From: JAIBJN01 sp963775505
GTDB lineage: Bacteria; Actinomycetota; Thermoleophilia; Gaiellales; Gaiellaceae
Length of the DNA: 64,000 bases
Assembly: GCA_963775505.1 (NCBI GenBank)
Contig: CAVZIL010000004.1
Location: forward strand, 1-64,000
Direction: 5' to 3'
Part shown: in pieces, positions 25,628 through 33,929 of the stretch
How positions within the stretch are numbered: position 1 is the first letter of the stretch
Layout: each line of letters opens with the position of its first letter
The notes under the pieces: model-generated
What the model was told of the DNA's origin: nothing
Databases searched by the model: none
The model's input: the letters and a program-made list of their open reading frames with translations, nothing else
Translations under genes and position numbers: made by a program

Positions 25628-28183
25628 CTACGGCTCCTCCTCGTCCGGACGGAGCTCGAGCGCGCGAGGGAGCTTCGCCGCGACGAAGTCGGCGTGGATC
25701 GCCTGCAGTCGTGCCTCTCGCTGCCTCAGGGCCTCCACAACGTTGGGATCGAACTGGCTGCCAGATTGCGCGATCAGCTCCACCATGGCCTCGTCCCATG
25801 CGCGCGCAGGGCGGTACGGGCGGTCGCTCGTCATGGCGTCGAGCGCATCGGCGACCGCGAAGATCCGCGCAGGAAGAGGGATGTCGTACCCGCCGAGGCG
25901 GTCCGGATAGCCGTCTCCGTCCCAGCGCTCGTGGTGGTAGCGCACGACCTGGAGCCCGCCTCCCTGGAGGAGGGCGACGCCTTCGAGCATCTGCTCGCCG
26001 AGGACGACGTGGGTCTCGAGGATGCGTCGCTCGGCCTCGGTCAGGAGACCCGGTTTGTTCAGGATCCGATCAGGGATCCCGATCTTGCCGACGTCGTGCA
26101 AGAGGAAGCCGAACTCGACGCTCGGCTCCTCGACGAGCCTCGGCTCGACCGCCCAGGCCAGCTCCATCGCGTACTGCTGCACCCGGTGCGAGTGGGCGTT
26201 CGTGCTCAGATCCTTCGCCTCGAGCGCTGACGCGAGCGCTCCGACCGTCTCGCGATAGGCCTTCTGGATCAGCACGCGCTGGCCCTGCTCGAGCGCGAGC
26301 AGTCGGCGGAGATCCTCCGCGTAGCGGATGAGCTGTTCGTCGGGCGGCCGCTCGTCGGCGATGCGGAACGGGCCCTCGTATAGCCCGCCCGCGAGGCGCT
26401 CGACGACGGCGAGGAGCTCGAGCGGGCTGAACGGCTTGCGCAGGAACGCGTCCGCGCCCGCCGCCCGAGCCGTTGCCTCCGACCCTACGTCGCTTCCGGT
26501 CAGGACGACGATTCCGATATCGCGCGTGTCGGCGTCTCGCTTCAGCTCCTCGCAAAGCAATAGGCCGCCGGGCCCGGGGAGGCTGAGGTCGAGCACGACG
26601 ACGTCCGGCCGACGCTCGGCGATGCAGGCGCGCGCAGCCGGGACGCTCTCAGCCTCGTCGATCTCGATGTCGATGACCTCGAGCGTCGTCCGCAACAGGA
26701 TCCGGAGGCGCTCGTCGTCATCGACGACGAGCACGCGTGCGGGGCGGAGGGGGCCGGGCCGCGGTTGCGGCGAACCGCGGCCCGGTGTCGGAAGAGGCAG
26801 GGCGACTACCCGGGGCAGGGACTCCTTCCCCGGGCCGGGCCCTGCGAGCGCGACGGAGGCGGGAGCGACCTCCGGCACGAGCCGGGAACTGCGATTGGAG
26901 GGCAGGTCGACGACCCGGCCCCCGCCTTCCGCCTTTGCTTCGCGCAGCGCGAGCTCGGCCCTCGCGAGAATCTCGTCCGGCGTCTCCCCGTCCTCCGGAA
27001 ACGCGGCGATTCCGGCCGAGGCGCTCGGCAGCGGAAGGCCGCGACGGTGACCGCGCAGGCCGGCGACCATGCGATTGGCTACGAGCTTGGCCGGGCTCCG
27101 TCCGCCGGGCACGAGCACCGCGAGCTCGTCGCCGCCCAGCCGGAAGACCTCTTCGTTCGCTCGAGCGGTCCTTGTCAGGACCCGCGCTATCTCGCGGAGG
27201 ACGTCGTCGCCGGTTGGATGTCCGCGGGTGTGGTTCACCCGCTTGAAATCATCAAGATCGACGAGCGCGAGGCCCACGGGCCGTCCCGAGCGCCCGGCGA
27301 GGAGGGCGCCGAGCCGCTCCTCGAACGCACGGCGGTTCGGCAGGCCGGTCAAGGAGTCCCTGCGGGCTTCGTCGCGCGTCAGCGCCCGGCCGCGCTCGCT
27401 TGCGACGCTCGACGCCGCGAGGTCCGCGACCGCGACGACGAGCTCGTAGTCGATCAGAAGGTCGATGGTCGTCGGAATCACCACGAGAACGGCCCCGAAC
27501 GTCTCCCCGTCATCGAGCAGCGGAGCTGCGAGGGCCTCCTTGCAGGGAAGTCCTACCGCCGCGAGCTCGGCAAGCTGGGCGCGGCTTGCAAGCACGAGTC
27601 TCCGGGTCCGGAAGGACTCGAGGACAACTCCCGGCGCCGAGGCCGGGTGGGCCTCGAGGCCCGGTCCAGCCGCGGAGGCCAGTGAAAGCCCGACGTCAGG
27701 AGCGGCGAAATAGACCGCCGCGCCTGCGCCGCCCGTCAGCTGCGTGAGCTCGCGGGCGACGAGCTCGCCGATGCCCGGAGTGTTCGCCGCTCTCGTCAGA
27801 CAGTGGGCCAGGCGGACAAGAGGCTCAGCGGCTCCCGCGATGGCGCGCTCGAGCTCCCAGAGCGGTGCGCCCTTGACGCAGCATGCGGCCGCCCCTGCTT
27901 CGAGCATCGTGGCGGTGACTTGGCGGTCGTCGAAGCCGGTGAGGCCGACGATCCGCGCTGTCGGCAGAGCCGCAATGATCTCGCGCGTCGCCTCGATTCC
28001 GTCGAGAACCGGCATGCGGACGTCCATCAGGATGGCGTCCGGCGAGAGGGCGAGGGCGAGGTCGACCGCCTCGCGGCCGTCACCCGCCTCGCCGACGACG
28101 GAGATCTCGGGCTGCTCGGCGAGCGTCGTGCCCAGGACGAACCTGAATGACTCGGAGTCGTCACAGATCAGCAGGCGGATCAT
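25628..28183 (-). CDS. REC-GAF-GGDEF-REC-HD-GYP cyclic di-GMP protein
   Basis: 851 residues, soluble. Domains in order: receiver (LLICDDSESFRFVL; acceptor in ILMDVRMPVLDG), a GAF-like region (about 140-270), GGDEF (DSLTGLPNRRAFEERL; active loop RLGGDELAVLV), a second receiver (VLVVDDDERLRILL; VVLDLSLPGPGG) and HD-GYP (HSHRVQQYA; LLHDVGKIGIPDRIL; YHHERWDGDGYPDRLGG). Both the synthase and the hydrolase sites look intact, so one chain could make and destroy c-di-GMP under control of two phosphorylation sites. ATG 28183 follows GGAGG. No partner kinase is adjacent; it is divergent from the ECF sigma gene. Confidence 0.9.
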   Translation of the reverse strand: MIRLLICDDSESFRFVLGTTLAEQPEISVVGEAGDGREAVDLALALSPDAILMDVRMPVLDGIEATREIIAALPTARIVGLTGFDDRQVTATMLEAGAAACCVKGAPLWELERAIAGAAEPLVRLAHCLTRAANTPGIGELVARELTQLTGGAGAAVYFAAPDVGLSLASAAGPGLEAHPASAPGVVLESFRTRRLVLASRAQLAELAAVGLPCKEALAAPLLDDGETFGAVLVVIPTTIDLLIDYELVVAVADLAASSVASERGRALTRDEARRDSLTGLPNRRAFEERLGALLAGRSGRPVGLALVDLDDFKRVNHTRGHPTGDDVLREIARVLTRTARANEEVFRLGGDELAVLVPGGRSPAKLVANRMVAGLRGHRRGLPLPSASAGIAAFPEDGETPDEILARAELALREAKAEGGGRVVDLPSNRSSRLVPEVAPASVALAGPGPGKESLPRVVALPLPTPGRGSPQPRPGPLRPARVLVVDDDERLRILLRTTLEVIDIEIDEAESVPAARACIAERRPDVVVLDLSLPGPGGLLLCEELKRDADTRDIGIVVLTGSDVGSEATARAAGADAFLRKPFSPLELLAVVERLAGGLYEGPFRIADERPPDEQLIRYAEDLRRLLALEQGQRVLIQKAYRETVGALASALEAKDLSTNAHSHRVQQYAMELAWAVEPRLVEEPSVEFGFLLHDVGKIGIPDRILNKPGLLTEAERRILETHVVLGEQMLEGVALLQGGGLQVVRYHHERWDGDGYPDRLGGYDIPLPARIFAVADALDAMTSDRPYRPARAWDEAMVELIAQSGSQFDPNVVEALRQREARLQAIHADFVAAKLPRALELRPDEEEP

Positions 28184-28259
28184 CTGGGCCTCCGTCGAAG
28201 GCGCTGGGGTCGCCGAGTAAGAAGGTCGAGGAGGCGAAAACTTGTGGGTCACCCGCCGA

Positions 28260-28275
28260 TCACTCGTTCGAGTGA
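28260..28275. promoter_or_regulatory. Palindrome in the divergent promoter region
   Basis: TCACTCG-TT-CGAGTGA, arms of seven bases, 77 bp upstream of the c-di-GMP protein start and 97 bp upstream of the sigma factor start. It is a candidate operator for either gene; nothing identifies the regulator. Confidence 0.4.
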
Positions 28276-28371
28276 GATTGGCCCAGCGGCGGCCGGGGAA
28301 GGAGTACGCTGTGAACAGCCGTTCTTGGTCAGGGTGAAGCCGTGAAGGAACCGCCCAGGTGATATAGGCAG

Positions 28372-29445
28372 ATGGCCGCGAACCCAGCCGTCGGTCGAGC
28401 GGATGCCCGTGGGGATGCCGTCGCGCGCCCCGAGGTCCAGGTCGCAGTTCAGACCCTCTTCGAGCGCCACGGTGAGCGCGTGCTGGCTTACTGCCGGCGA
28501 CGGCTTCGTTCCCGGGAGGAGGCCGAGGATGCGCTGCAGACCACGTTTCTGTACGCCTGCCGTGGGCTCCAGCGCGGAGTCGTTCCCAAGACCGAGATCG
28601 CGTGGCTCCTGAAGATCGCCCACAACGTTTGCCTCTCGACCTGGGACTCCGACCGCCGACGTCGGCGGCTCGAGCTCGTTCAGGACCCGGAGCGCCTGGA
28701 AGAGCTCAGGCCGGCCGAACCGTCCGGGCACGAGAGCGCCATCGCGCTCGAGGACGCGCTCGGCGACCTGACCGACCTCCAGCGGAGGGCGATCCTCCTT
28801 CGCGAGTGGCGCGGGCTCTCGTACAACGAGATCGCTAAGGAACTCGACCTCAGCCAGTCGGCGGTGGAGACGCTGCTCTTCCGTGCACGCCGTACACTCG
28901 CCCGCAGCCTGGAGCGCCGGGACGTCGAGCGGCCTCGGACCCTCGCGCGGTGCCTCGACTTCGCCGGGCTCTTCGCCTCGCTCAAGTCGGCACTTAGCCT
29001 GGGCGGCAGCGCCAAAGTCGCCGCGGGCCTCCTCGGCGCAGCGGTGCTCGCGGGCTCGATCCCCGACACGCAGGAGCGTCCGGCACCCGAGCGATCGCAG
29101 GCCACCTCTCCGGCGCAGAGTTCGAAGCCGCCCGTGGATCTGGCGGTCGGCGTCGTCGACCCGCCGACGTTGCGGGAGTACAGGGCGGGAGCGCCTAAGG
29201 CGAAGCGGGACGAGCGGCCCGCGGAGCAGGATCAGCGTCGTAAGTCCGAGAAGAAGAAGGGTTCGCCAGCTCAGCCAGGCGGTACCGCTCAGCTTCCGGC
29301 AGTGGGCCAGACACTGGGCGAGACCGTCCAAGGTGTGACGGACACGCTGAACAAGACCGTCGACAAGACAGTGAACGAGACCCTGCCGCCCGTCCTCGAT
29401 CTCGTGGACGACGTCGTCGGCGGCGACGGCATCACGCTCCCGTAG
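28372..29445 (+). CDS. ECF sigma factor with C-terminal membrane-anchor tail
   Basis: 357 residues. Region 2 is VLAYCRRRLRSREEAEDALQ followed by TTFLYACRGL; region 4 is LTDLQRRAILLREWRGLSY and NEIAKELDLSQSAVETLLF. Instead of ending there, the protein continues about 160 residues: a hydrophobic stretch (SAKVAAGLLGAAVLAGSI) that could span the membrane, then a low-complexity Pro/Lys/Gln linker and a repetitive helical tail (LGETVQGVTDTLNKTV). The extension may anchor or sense, replacing a separate anti-sigma factor. No anti-sigma gene is adjacent. A TATAGG lies just before the start. Confidence 0.85.
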   Translation: MAANPAVGRADARGDAVARPEVQVAVQTLFERHGERVLAYCRRRLRSREEAEDALQTTFLYACRGLQRGVVPKTEIAWLLKIAHNVCLSTWDSDRRRRRLELVQDPERLEELRPAEPSGHESAIALEDALGDLTDLQRRAILLREWRGLSYNEIAKELDLSQSAVETLLFRARRTLARSLERRDVERPRTLARCLDFAGLFASLKSALSLGGSAKVAAGLLGAAVLAGSIPDTQERPAPERSQATSPAQSSKPPVDLAVGVVDPPTLREYRAGAPKAKRDERPAEQDQRRKSEKKKGSPAQPGGTAQLPAVGQTLGETVQGVTDTLNKTVDKTVNETLPPVLDLVDDVVGGDGITLP

Positions 29446-29474
29446 CCGAGAGCATTCCTCCATAGACTCGCGGC

Positions 29475-30902
29475 GTGACCTTCCCATGGCCGTCGAGCGC
29501 GCCTACCGGCGCGCACGTTGCCGCCTTCACCGACGCCAGCGTGCGGCCGTACTGGCTCGACGCGCTCCCGCCGCGAGAGCCACGGCCTCGGCTCGAGGGG
29601 CCGAACGAGGCCGACCTCTGCATCGTCGGCGGCGGGTTCACGGGGCTCTGGGCGGCGATCCACGCCAAGACCGAAGACCCGGCGAGGGACGTGGTCCTGC
29701 TCGAGGCGGAGACCGTCGGCTTCGGGGCGAGCGGGCGCAACGGCGGCTTTGCGCTCGGCTCGCTCACGCACGGGATCGAGAACGGCCTGGCGCGCTTCGC
29801 CGACGAGATGCCGCAGCTCGAGCGGCTCGGCCACGAAAACTTCGAAGGCTTCGTCGCGGACATCGAGCGGCTCGGGATCGACTGCGGCCTCGAGCTGACC
29901 GGAGACCTCGCCGTCGCGCTGGAGCCGCACGAGGTCGCCTGGCTGAAGGAGGCCGTCGAGCTGCTCGAGCGCCATGACCACGAGCACGAGCTCTTCGACC
30001 GCGAGGCCGTCCGGGCCGAGGTCGCGTCGCCGACCTACCTCGGCGGCCTCTGGGACAAGACCGACGCGGCGCTCGTCGACCCCGGACGGCTGGCAGTCGG
30101 ACTGGCCGACGCAGCGCTCGCTGCCGGCGTCCGCCTGCACGAGGGCTCGCCGGCCACGAAGATCGTCGACGACGGAGCGCGCGTGCGCGTCCTCACGCCG
30201 AGCGGCGAGGTCCGGGCGCGGCGCCTCCTCCTGGCGACGAGCGCCTACCCGCCGCTCCTCCGGGCCATCCGGCGCTACATCGCTCCCGTCTACGACTACG
30301 TGCTCGTGACCGAGCCGCTCTCGCCCGAGCAGCGGGAGTCGATCGGCTGGAAGCGCCGGCAGGGGATCGGCGACTGCGCGAACCAGTTCCACTACTACCG
30401 GCTGACCGAGGACGAGCGGATCCTCTGGGGCGGCTACGACGCCGTCTACCGCTACGGCGGCCCCGTGCGGCCCGACCTCGACGACGACCTGGAGACGTTC
30501 ACCAGGCTCTCGCAGCACTTCTTCACGACCTTCCCGCAGCTGGAGGGCGTGGGGTTCACGCACCGCTGGGGCGGCGCCATCGACACGTGCAGCCGCTTCT
30601 CGGTCTTCTTCGGGACCGCCCACGGCGGCAAGGTGGCGTACGCGGTCGGCTACACCGGGCTCGGCGTCGTCGCGACGCGCTTCGGCGCGCGGGTTGGGCT
30701 CGACCTCCTGGACGGGCGGGAGACCGAGGCGACGCGCCTGCGCTACGTGCGCTCGAAGCCGGTGCCCTTCCCGCCCGAGCCGCTCCGCTCGGGCGTCATC
30801 CAGCTGACGCGGAACCGGCTCGACGCCGCCGACCGGAACGCCGGCCGTCGCGGCCTCTGGCTACGCACCCTCGACCGCCTCGGCCTGGGCTTCGACAGCT
30901 GA
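29475..30902 (+). CDS. FAD-dependent oxidoreductase, DAO family
   Basis: 475 residues. The dinucleotide-binding motif is LCIVGGGFTGLWAAIHA, followed by VVLLEAETVGFGASGRNGGF; the C-terminal half has GVGFTHRWGGAIDT and AVGYTGLGVVATRFGA, as in gamma-glutamylputrescine oxidase-like and glycine/D-amino acid oxidases. It probably oxidises an amine or amino acid with release of H2O2. It starts at GTG 29475, 30 bases after the sigma factor gene, and overlaps the cupin gene by one base (TGATG). Confidence 0.87.
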   Translation: MTFPWPSSAPTGAHVAAFTDASVRPYWLDALPPREPRPRLEGPNEADLCIVGGGFTGLWAAIHAKTEDPARDVVLLEAETVGFGASGRNGGFALGSLTHGIENGLARFADEMPQLERLGHENFEGFVADIERLGIDCGLELTGDLAVALEPHEVAWLKEAVELLERHDHEHELFDREAVRAEVASPTYLGGLWDKTDAALVDPGRLAVGLADAALAAGVRLHEGSPATKIVDDGARVRVLTPSGEVRARRLLLATSAYPPLLRAIRRYIAPVYDYVLVTEPLSPEQRESIGWKRRQGIGDCANQFHYYRLTEDERILWGGYDAVYRYGGPVRPDLDDDLETFTRLSQHFFTTFPQLEGVGFTHRWGGAIDTCSRFSVFFGTAHGGKVAYAVGYTGLGVVATRFGARVGLDLLDGRETEATRLRYVRSKPVPFPPEPLRSGVIQLTRNRLDAADRNAGRRGLWLRTLDRLGLGFDS

Positions 30903-31264
30903 TGGCCGGAAAGCCGTTCGTGCGCCGGGTCGCCGACCTCGAGCTCGAGCCGGCTCCGCTCGACCCGGCGACGATCCTCGAGGGCTCGCCGGAGGTGTCT
31001 GAGCTCGTGCTCGCGACGTCGGAGGACGGGCGCGTGGTGCGCGGCGTCTGGCAGATCACGCCCGGAGTCGTCCGGGACGTCGAGGCGGACGAGCTCTTCG
31101 TGGTCGTCTCAGGCCGGGCGACGGTGGAGGTCGAGGGTGGGCCGACGCTGGAGCTCGAGCCCGGGGTGGTGGGCGTCCTCCGGGCGGGCGACCGGGCTGT
31201 CTGGCGCATTCACGAGACTCTGCGCAAGGTGTTCCAGATCACGGAGGCTCACGAGCCGGGTTAG
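30902..31264 (+). CDS. Cupin-domain protein (DUF861-like)
   Basis: 120 residues: a single cupin barrel with GVWQITPGVVRDVEADELF, FVVVSGRATVEVEGGP and LRAGDRAVWRIHETLRKVF. These (S)-ureidoglycine aminohydrolase-like cupins often follow amine oxidase genes. Several usual metal-ligand histidines are replaced, so it may be a binding protein. It is translationally coupled to the oxidoreductase before it. Confidence 0.83.
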   Translation: MAGKPFVRRVADLELEPAPLDPATILEGSPEVSELVLATSEDGRVVRGVWQITPGVVRDVEADELFVVVSGRATVEVEGGPTLELEPGVVGVLRAGDRAVWRIHETLRKVFQITEAHEPG

Positions 31265-31273
31265 GCTGCCGCC

Positions 31274-31750
31274 GTGGAGCTGTACGACTGGCTGCTCGCG
31301 CTGCACGTGCTCTCGGCGTTCGCCTGGGTCGCGGCGATGGTGCGTCTACTCCGTGGTCGATCGCCGCCGGCTGGAGGACTGACGATTCCCAGCGACGTCG
31401 TGCGGATGTTCGAGTCGCGCGCGTCGGCGACGCCGCTCATAGCCGTCGGGATGATCGGCACGATCGTCTTCGGGATCTGGCTCGCCTTCGACGAGTACGA
31501 GATCTGGGACGGGTGGATCATCGCGGCCCTGGTCCTCTGGCTCGTAGCCGCGGGGGTCGGCGGCCAGGTTGGGAAGGTCTACAACGGCGCCCGCGACCGC
31601 GCCAAGGCACTCGTGGCCGAGGGCCGCGACGCGTCGAGCCCGGAGCTGAGCGCGATGCTCCGCTCGCAGCGCGGCCTCGTGCTCCACGTCCTCTCGTCCC
31701 TGATCGTCCTCGCCCTGCTCGTCGTGATGATCTACAAGCCGGGGGCCTAG
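31274..31750 (+). CDS. DUF2269-like membrane protein (three compensating indels)
   Basis: 158 residues as written, four hydrophobic helices (LYDWLLALHVLSAFAWVAAM; PLIAVGMIGTIVFGIWLAF; GWIIAALVLWLVAAGVGG; VLHVLSSLIVLALLVVMI). The segment after AAMV reads as a charged RLLRGRSPPAGGLTI, odd for a helix end. Dropping one base near 31343, one near 31359 and one near 31387 gives VYSVVIAAGWRTDDPSDVV, the sequence expected for the family. The written protein is therefore wrong over about 15 residues although the frame is open. Function unknown. Confidence 0.75.
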   Translation: MELYDWLLALHVLSAFAWVAAMVRLLRGRSPPAGGLTIPSDVVRMFESRASATPLIAVGMIGTIVFGIWLAFDEYEIWDGWIIAALVLWLVAAGVGGQVGKVYNGARDRAKALVAEGRDASSPELSAMLRSQRGLVLHVLSSLIVLALLVVMIYKPGA

Positions 31751-31753
31751 CCG

Positions 31754-32227
31754 ATGCTCGCAGCCATCCGCCCCGACAGCTGGAACCTTCCTCTCCTCCT
31801 GCACGTCCTCGGCGCGTCCATCCTCGTGGGCGGGCTGGTCGCGGCGTTCGCATCCCAGGTGGTGGGTTGGGCCCGCGAGTCGGCGGCCGGCGCCCTCCAG
31901 CTCGCCCGGGTCGGGTTCTACGCCCTTCTCCTCGCGGCCGTCCCCGGGTGGATCCTCATGCGCGTCGGCGCCGACTGGATCTGGCGGGAGGAGGGCTGGG
32001 ACGACGTCGACTCCGAGCCCGCGTGGCTCGGAATCGGCTGGATCACAAGCGAAGCGGGAGGCCTTCTCATCCTCATCGCAACGATCCTCACGGGCCTCGG
32101 CGCCCGCCGCCTGCGGCAGAGCGGGTCGACGACGAGCACGCTCGTACGCGTCGCCACCGTCCTGACGGCGATCGCTCTCATCGCCTACGTCATCACGGTG
32201 TGGGCGATGGCCGCAAAGCCGGACTAA
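31754..32227 (+). CDS. Four-helix membrane protein, unknown function
   Basis: 157 residues, hydrophobic helices LPLLLHVLGASILVGGLVAA, FYALLLAAVPGWILMRV, GGLLILIATILTGLG and VLTAIALIAYVITVWAM. The LHVLGA.ILVGG helix with a central His is similar to the preceding protein, suggesting two related membrane proteins in tandem, three bases apart. A heme- or quinone-related role is sometimes suspected for such His-bearing helices, but nothing proves it here. Confidence 0.72.
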   Translation: MLAAIRPDSWNLPLLLHVLGASILVGGLVAAFASQVVGWARESAAGALQLARVGFYALLLAAVPGWILMRVGADWIWREEGWDDVDSEPAWLGIGWITSEAGGLLILIATILTGLGARRLRQSGSTTSTLVRVATVLTAIALIAYVITVWAMAAKPD

Positions 32228-32236
32228 GCTCTCTCA

Positions 32237-33133
32237 GTGCGCGACGAGGACGTCCGCTCCTCCTGCTGGGCAGCTCTCGAGGTACTCATGGCGCAGTTCG
32301 GCGCGGACGTCCCCTACGAAGGTGGGCTCGACCGCGGCTTCAGCTTCCGTGGAAGACGCGTCCCTTTCCTCAACCGGCAGAAGGGGATCTACCGTGCGGC
32401 TGTCCAGCGCGGTCCAGCGGCGCTCTCGATTCAGACGTCGGCGAAGTCGCCGTACGGCGACAAGCTGACGGAGGACGGTCTCGTGTACGCGTACCGGGAC
32501 GGTTCGGTCGACCAGCCGGACAACCGTGCGCTGAGGACGGCGTACGAGCTCCAGGTTCCGCTCGTCTACTACTTCGGGACCAGGCCAGGCTGGTATCGGC
32601 CGTTCTACCCCTGCTACGTCGTTGCCGATGACCCGGGCGCCCGGGGTGTTGTGGTGTCCTTCGGGACGATGGTCGGCCCGCTCGACGAGCGCGAGCCGAC
32701 GCGTCTCGACGAAACGATCGAGCGACGCTACGTCGTTCGCCAGGTCAGAGCGCGTATGCACCAGAGCCGCTTCCGGGGCCTCGTCCTCCCGGCATACAGC
32801 GATTGCTGCGCGATGTGTCGCCTCAAGGAGGTTCGCTTGCTCGACGCAGCCCACATCGTGGGAGACCTCGAAGAGCGCGGAGACGCTGTCGTGGCGAACG
32901 GGCTGAGCCTGTGCTCGATTCACCACCGAGCCTTCGACGAGGATCTCGTGGGTGTCTCACCGGATTACGAGGTGCGGGTGTCGGCGCGGCTGCTCGAGGA
33001 CGAGGACGGGCCCATGCTCGAGCTCCTGAAGGGCTTCCACCGTCAGGCGCTGCACGTTCCGCGGAGCGCGGTGCTCCGGCCCGACCGCCAGCGGCTCGCC
33101 GAGCGCTACGACCGCTTCCTCTCCCACGCGTGA
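32237..33133 (+). CDS. HNH endonuclease, putative restriction enzyme (COG3440 type)
   Basis: 298 residues. The C-terminal HNH/zinc domain shows CCAMCRLKEVRLLDAAHI and ANGLSLCSIHHRAFDEDL, with paired Cys ligands, the catalytic His of DAAHI and a second His pair. The N-terminal two thirds (GRRVPFLNRQKGIYRAA; ALSIQTSAKSPYGD; PLVYYFGTRPGWYRPFYP) matches predicted restriction endonucleases that carry a target-recognition domain similar to McrA-like readers of modified DNA. No methyltransferase is adjacent, fitting a modification-dependent nuclease. It starts with GTG 32237 and overlaps the rhodanese gene. Confidence 0.8.
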   Translation: MRDEDVRSSCWAALEVLMAQFGADVPYEGGLDRGFSFRGRRVPFLNRQKGIYRAAVQRGPAALSIQTSAKSPYGDKLTEDGLVYAYRDGSVDQPDNRALRTAYELQVPLVYYFGTRPGWYRPFYPCYVVADDPGARGVVVSFGTMVGPLDEREPTRLDETIERRYVVRQVRARMHQSRFRGLVLPAYSDCCAMCRLKEVRLLDAAHIVGDLEERGDAVVANGLSLCSIHHRAFDEDLVGVSPDYEVRVSARLLEDEDGPMLELLKGFHRQALHVPRSAVLRPDRQRLAERYDRFLSHA

Positions 33134-33531
33134 GCGAACGCCGGTCGATCGACGAGATCCTCGCCTCGGCGCGCCGCGGCCTGCGGCGGGTCACGCCTGC
33201 CGAGGCGTACGCGGCGGCGCAGGACGATGCAGTGCTCGTCGACGTTCGCTCGGAGGACGAGCGGCGCCGGCAGGGCGTGCTCGTCCCCGGCGCGCTCCAC
33301 CACCCGCTCTCGGTCGTGCACTGGCGCCTGGACCCGGAGGTGCCGACTCGCAACCCGAAGCTGCCGCTCGACGCCCGCGTGATCCTCCTCTGCCGGGAGG
33401 GCTACTCGTCGAGCCTGGCGGCGGCGCTGCTTCGCGCCATCGGCTTCGCGCAGGCGACGGACGTCATCGGGGGCGTGGACGCCTGGCGGGAGGCGGGGCT
33501 GCCCGTCGAGCCCTATCCGGGCGCCGGCTGA
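33130..33531 (+). CDS. Rhodanese-domain protein
   Basis: 133 residues. Single rhodanese domain: AVLVDVRSEDERRRQGVL, and the active-site loop VILLCREGYSSSLAAALL with its Cys. It transfers sulfane sulfur to thiophilic acceptors; the physiological acceptor is unknown. GTG 33130 overlaps the nuclease stop (GTGA), and its 3' end overlaps the convergent VKOR gene by 19 bases. Confidence 0.88.
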   Translation: MSERRSIDEILASARRGLRRVTPAEAYAAAQDDAVLVDVRSEDERRRQGVLVPGALHHPLSVVHWRLDPEVPTRNPKLPLDARVILLCREGYSSSLAAALLRAIGFAQATDVIGGVDAWREAGLPVEPYPGAG

Positions 33532-33929
33532 CGCACGCGCAGACGCGCGACGGTCGCCGCCGCCAGCAGGAGCATCACGAGGTCGCTCGCCAGGCACCAC
33601 TGGCAGAAGGCGCCGATCGCGACGATCTGGACGACCACGAGGTAGGCGCTGAAGACGAGGCCGCCGAGCGCGAGCGCGGCGCCCGCGAGGCGCGCCTGCT
33701 CGCCGGCGAAGAAGGCGCTGGCGAGGATGGCGAGGTACCCGACGAGGCCGAGCACCGGAACGGGCAGCCCGAGGATCTCGGCGTACTCCGAGCTCTGCAC
33801 CGTCTCGCACCCGCCCGTGGCGCATGCGATGGTCGCGTCCGCGTACTTCGCGTAGGTGAGGTATCCGGCGATTCCGGCGCCGGCGAGCGCGAGCACGGCG
33901 ACGGCGATCCGGAGCGCCTGGTCCGTCAC
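33513..33929 (-). CDS. Vitamin K epoxide reductase (VKOR) family protein
   Basis: 138 residues with four helices. The loop cysteines are in ACATGGCETVQSSEYAEI and the active-site pair is CQWC in AIGAFCQWCLASDLVMLL. Bacterial VKOR reoxidises DsbA-like thiol oxidases using quinone. The GTG start at 33929 overlaps the stop of the DsbA-like gene (GTGA), giving a complete periplasmic disulfide-forming pair. Confidence 0.9.
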   Translation of the reverse strand: MTDQALRIAVAVLALAGAGIAGYLTYAKYADATIACATGGCETVQSSEYAEILGLPVPVLGLVGYLAILASAFFAGEQARLAGAALALGGLVFSAYLVVVQIVAIGAFCQWCLASDLVMLLLAAATVARLRVRQPAPG

